Origin: an uncultured Enterorhabdus sp.
Lineage (GTDB): Bacteria > Actinomycetota > Coriobacteriia > Coriobacteriales > Eggerthellaceae
Reading direction: 5' to 3'
Assembly: GCA_947645965.1 (NCBI GenBank)
Contig: CANSES010000024.1
Span: 1-17,099 of the forward strand
DNA length: 17,099 bases
Positions 14,769-17,099 of the stretch are shown in pieces. The notes beneath the pieces were generated by a model. It was not told where the DNA came from, ran no database searches, and saw nothing but the letters and a program-made list of their open reading frames with translations. The translations under genes were made by a program, and so were the position numbers. Within the stretch, counting starts at the first letter, position 1. Each line of letters opens with the position of its first letter.

Positions 14769-14794
14769 AGCGGGCCGCTCGAAGGCGGCCCACT
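14769..14794 (-). terminator. Terminator between rpsT and the convergent flavodoxin gene
   Basis: GGGCCGC (14772-14778), loop TCGAAG and GCGGCCC (14785-14791) form a perfect 7-bp stem, extended to 10 bp on the minus strand by AG/CT and a U-G pair. On the minus strand it is followed by TTTGCGTTT, which fits an intrinsic terminator for rpsT. It may also stop the convergent reductase transcript. Confidence 0.75.
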
Positions 14795-14823
14795 GGCAGT
14801 GCGAATGCGAATGCGACGGTGCG

Positions 14824-15366
14824 CTACTCGGCGGCGTCCTCGGCCGGAGCCTCCTCGCCCTCGGCAGCCTCGGCAGCCTCGGCGGCAGCGGCCTCAGCCT
14901 CGGCCTTGGCGGCCTCCTCGGCCTCCTTGGCCTTGCGCTCGGCGGCCTTCTTCTCCTCCTTCAGCTGCTTCTCGCGACGCTTCGCCTTCTCGGCGGAAGC
15001 CTCGGCCATGGCGGCCTTGCGGGCCTCCTTGGCAGCGGCCTTCTTGGAGCCGGTCTTCTGGGCCTTCGGCTCGGGCTTCACGTAAGCGGCCTTGTCCTCG
15101 GCGGTGGCCACGGAGTTGGCCAGGGCCATGATGCCGCTCTTGCGGTTGGCGGCCTGGTTCTTGTGGATGACGCCCTTGGAGGCAGCCTTGTCCATCAGAC
15201 GGCAGGCGGCGCAGGCGGCGGCGTAGGCGGCGGCGCCATTGCCCTCGGCCACAGCGTCCTTCACGCGACGGGTCGCGGTCTTCAGCTCGCTCTTGACAGC
15301 GCGATTGCGCATGCGGCGCTTCTCGTTGGTAATGATGCGCTTCTTCTGGGACTTGATGTTAGCCAT
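14824..15366 (-). CDS. rpsT: 30S ribosomal protein S20 with long C-terminal extension
   Basis: S20 binds 16S rRNA helices early in 30S assembly. Residues 1-85 are a full S20: [59 protein letters not shown] and MALA. Family members end near residue 85-90, but this one continues to 180. Residues 95-140 are Lys/Ala-rich ([20 protein letters not shown]), 140-155 are mixed Lys/Glu helix, and the last 30 are acidic Ala/Glu ([19 protein letters not shown]). The extension is in-frame, ends at a normal TAG and is followed by the terminator, so a frameshift is not needed to explain it. The start is the ATG at 15366, with AAAGG about 11 bases upstream. Confidence 0.93.
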   Translation of the reverse strand: MANIKSQKKRIITNEKRRMRNRAVKSELKTATRRVKDAVAEGNGAAAYAAACAACRLMDKAASKGVIHKNQAANRKSGIMALANSVATAEDKAAYVKPEPKAQKTGSKKAAAKEARKAAMAEASAEKAKRREKQLKEEKKAAERKAKEAEEAAKAEAEAAAAEAAEAAEGEEAPAEDAAE

Positions 15367-15610
15367 GATTGCTAGCCCTTTCTGGTTCGGTCGTTTCCCA
15401 TTGATCGGTATCCAACGACACGAACGCGCAGCGGCAAAGGCCGCCCAGGCATCGTGCGAGATAGAAAGCGGCGGGATTTATCCGCTCTCTTGGCCCCGAT
15501 CCCTCAAGGTTCGGAAGGCCGCCAGCAATCGCAATCTTTCAAGCGCAGCCACGTCTGCAGATTTGGCGGTGGAATCACCGCGCGTGCGTATCGCTGGATA
15601 CACAATGCGG

Positions 15611-15616
15611 TAGAAT
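15611..15616 (+). promoter_or_regulatory. Candidate -10 for lepA
   Basis: TAGAAT sits within the palindrome GGTA-GAA-TACC (15609-15619) and matches the -10 proposed for the reductase gene (GGTAGAATA in both). No good -35 is visible. A start near 15623 would give a leader of about 96 nt that contains the 15638-15674 hairpin. Confidence 0.35.
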
Positions 15617-15637
15617 ACCAAAGATTCGCATCAGCAC

Positions 15638-15674
15638 CGCGAAGAAATCTGCCCGAGAGGGGCAATTCTTCGCG
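15638..15674 (+). promoter_or_regulatory. Nested hairpin in the lepA leader
   Basis: CGCGAAGAA (15638-15646) pairs perfectly with TTCTTCGCG (15666-15674), and inside it TGCCC (15650-15654) pairs with GGGCA (15660-15664) around GAGAG. There is no T-tract on either side, so it is not a plain terminator. It ends 44 bases before the lepA ATG. Confidence 0.55.
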
Positions 15675-15718
15675 AGACGCACACATACGCAGGAACCGAC
15701 CGCGATAAGAAAGCCATT

Positions 15719-17099
15719 ATGACCCACGAACTGTCCCATATCCGCAACTTCTCGATCATCGCCCACATCGACCACGGCAAGTCCACGCTCTCGGACCGCA
15801 TCCTGGAGCTGACGGGCACCGTGGCCAAGCGCGACATGCAGGCCCAGCTGCTCGATTCCATGGACATCGAGCGCGAGCGCGGCATCACCATCAAGAGCCA
15901 GGCGGTACGCGTCGCCTACACAGCCGACGACGGCGAGACCTACCAGCTGAACCTCATCGACACCCCGGGCCATGTGGACTTCACCTACGAGGTGTCCCGC
16001 AGCCTGGCCGCCTGCGACGGGGCCGTGCTCGTAGTGGACGCCACCCAGGGCGTGGAGGCCCAAACGGTGGCCAACGCCATGCTGGCCATGAACGCCGATC
16101 TGGAGATCATCCCGCTCATCAACAAGATCGACCTGCCGGCCGCCGAGCCCGAGCGGGTGAAGGCCGAGATCGAGGACGGCCTGGCCATTCCCGCCGACGA
16201 CGCGGTGCTCGCCAGCGGCAAGACCGGCGTGGGCGTCCACGACCTGTTGGAAGCCGTGGTCTACAACATCCCCGCCCCCGAGGGCGACGGCGACGCCCCC
16301 TTGCGCGCCCTCATCTTCGACAGCTACTTCGACGCCTACCGCGGCGTGGTGGCCCTCATCCGCGTGGTGGACGGCTCCATCAAGAAGGGTGACAAGATCC
16401 GCATGATGGCCACGGGCACCGAGACCCTGGTAGAGGAAGTGGGTGCCCGCCATCCGCAAGAGGTGCCCGAGAAGGCGCTCTACGTGGGCGAGGTGGGCTA
16501 CCTGGTCACGGGCCTGAAGGACGTGAGCCAGGTGAAGGTGGGCGACACCATCACCCTGGCCGACGGCGGCGTGAACGCGCCCCTGCCCGGCTACCGCGAG
16601 GCGAAGCCCATGGTGTTCACGGGCCTGTTCCCCATCGACGGCGACCAGTACGAGCCTTTGAAGGAGGCCCTGGAGAAGCTGTCCCTGAACGACCCGGCCC
16701 TCGTGTGGGAGCCCGAGACCTCCCACGCCCTCGGCTTCGGCTTCCGGGTGGGCTTTCTGGGTCTTCTGCACATGGAGGTCATCAAGGAGCGCCTGGAGCG
16801 CGAATTCGGGCTTGACCTGTTGGCCACGGCCCCCTCGGTGGAGTACCACGTGTACCTGAAGGGCGGCGAGATGGTCTCGCTCCACTCGCCCCAGGAGATG
16901 CCCGATCCCGGCTCCATCGATCACGTGGAGGAGCCCTACCTGAAGGCGAAGATCCTCATCCCGCCCGACTACGTGGGCGCCGTGATGGACCTGGCCGTGG
17001 GCCGGCGCGGCAACTTCGTCACCATGAACTACCTGTCCCAGACCACCGTGGAGATGCTCTGGGAGATCCCCTTGTCCGAGCTCATCCTGGACTTCTTCG
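15719..17099 (+). CDS. lepA: Elongation factor 4 (LepA), C-terminus cut by window end
   Basis: LepA/EF4 is a ribosome-bound GTPase related to EF-G, implicated in back-translocation or in initiation and 30S biogenesis. The visible 460 residues (family about 600) start [20 protein letters not shown]. They hold G1 [10 protein letters not shown], switch [14 protein letters not shown]3 DTPGHVDF, G4 NKIDLP and the SGKTG G5-like block. Domain II (about 195-280, including [20 protein letters not shown]) and the first G'-less III/V region with [21 protein letters not shown] follow, then PQEMPDP, PYVGAV-like [11 protein letters not shown] and GRRGNFVTM. The LepA-specific C-terminal domain lies outside. 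The start is the ATG at 15719 with only a weak AAGAAAG upstream. It is transcribed divergently from rpsT. Confidence 0.96.
   Translation, partial: MTHELSHIRNFSIIAHIDHGKSTLSDRILELTGTVAKRDMQAQLLDSMDIERERGITIKSQAVRVAYTADDGETYQLNLIDTPGHVDFTYEVSRSLAACDGAVLVVDATQGVEAQTVANAMLAMNADLEIIPLINKIDLPAAEPERVKAEIEDGLAIPADDAVLASGKTGVGVHDLLEAVVYNIPAPEGDGDAPLRALIFDSYFDAYRGVVALIRVVDGSIKKGDKIRMMATGTETLVEEVGARHPQEVPEKALYVGEVGYLVTGLKDVSQVKVGDTITLADGGVNAPLPGYREAKPMVFTGLFPIDGDQYEPLKEALEKLSLNDPALVWEPETSHALGFGFRVGFLGLLHMEVIKERLEREFGLDLLATAPSVEYHVYLKGGEMVSLHSPQEMPDPGSIDHVEEPYLKAKILIPPDYVGAVMDLAVGRRGNFVTMNYLSQTTVEMLWEIPLSELILDFF

Larger units (their letters stand above)
15367..15718. other. Divergent intergenic region between rpsT and lepA
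   Basis: These 352 bases separate the divergent rpsT and lepA starts and hold no gene I can support. They include several inverted repeats: GCGGTG-GAAT-CACCGC (15566-15581), GTATC-GCTG-GATAC (15588-15601) and a strong nested hairpin at 15638-15674. The best -10 on the plus strand is TAGAAT at 15611. On the minus strand TTGAGG (15507-15502) and GATAAA (15482-15477) are 19 bp apart and are a weak candidate promoter for rpsT. Confidence 0.5.

Noticed and set aside
15575..16924. 449-codon minus-strand frame opposite lepA
   Set aside because: Mirrors the lepA coding frame, which has all GTPase motifs; composition is that of a shadow.

Overview
The window is a GC-rich, densely packed chromosomal segment whose gene content is almost entirely conserved housekeeping. 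The order (lepA and rpsT near the right end, then dusB, hemW, hrcA, dnaJ, rsmE, mtaB, phoH, ybeY, dgkA, era, recO, rpsO, pnp running leftward), the GC bias, the GTG starts and the Ala/Glu/Lys-rich low-complexity extensions suggest a high-GC Gram-positive. My best guess is an actinobacterium of the class Coriobacteriia (Eggerthellaceae-like). That placement is inference from gene order and style, not from a search.

Layout, right to left along the minus strand, which carries most genes: rpsT (S20 with a long extension) with its terminator; a small membrane protein, dusB and hemW as one tight unit; an intergenic patch of palindromic repeats; a CIRCE operator driving hrcA-dnaJ-rsmE-mtaB; a strong promoter directly abutting phoH, followed by ybeY, dgkA and era; a zinc-ribbon/PASTA membrane protein and recO; then a well-formed promoter, rpsO, a terminator, and the 5' end of pnp, which runs off the left edge. 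On the plus strand there are only two genes: a flavodoxin-fold FMN reductase (14088-14735) and lepA, which starts at 15719 and runs off the right edge.

Functionally the segment is about making and maintaining ribosomes and tRNAs: S15, S20, Era, YbeY, RsmE, PNPase, LepA, DusB and MtaB. It also holds heat-shock control (HrcA, DnaJ), DNA repair (RecO), lipid-carrier recycling (DgkA family) and haem or radical-SAM chemistry (HemW).

I did not find a new defence, mobile or biosynthetic system. The parts worth a second look are: a palindromic repeat pair read in-frame inside mtaB and related to a repeat array upstream of hrcA; a CIRCE site that places two RNA-modification enzymes under heat-shock control; a kinase-less PASTA protein with a cytoplasmic zinc ribbon; an S20 protein twice the normal length; a probably leaderless phoH mRNA; and strong hairpins in the lepA and pnp leaders.
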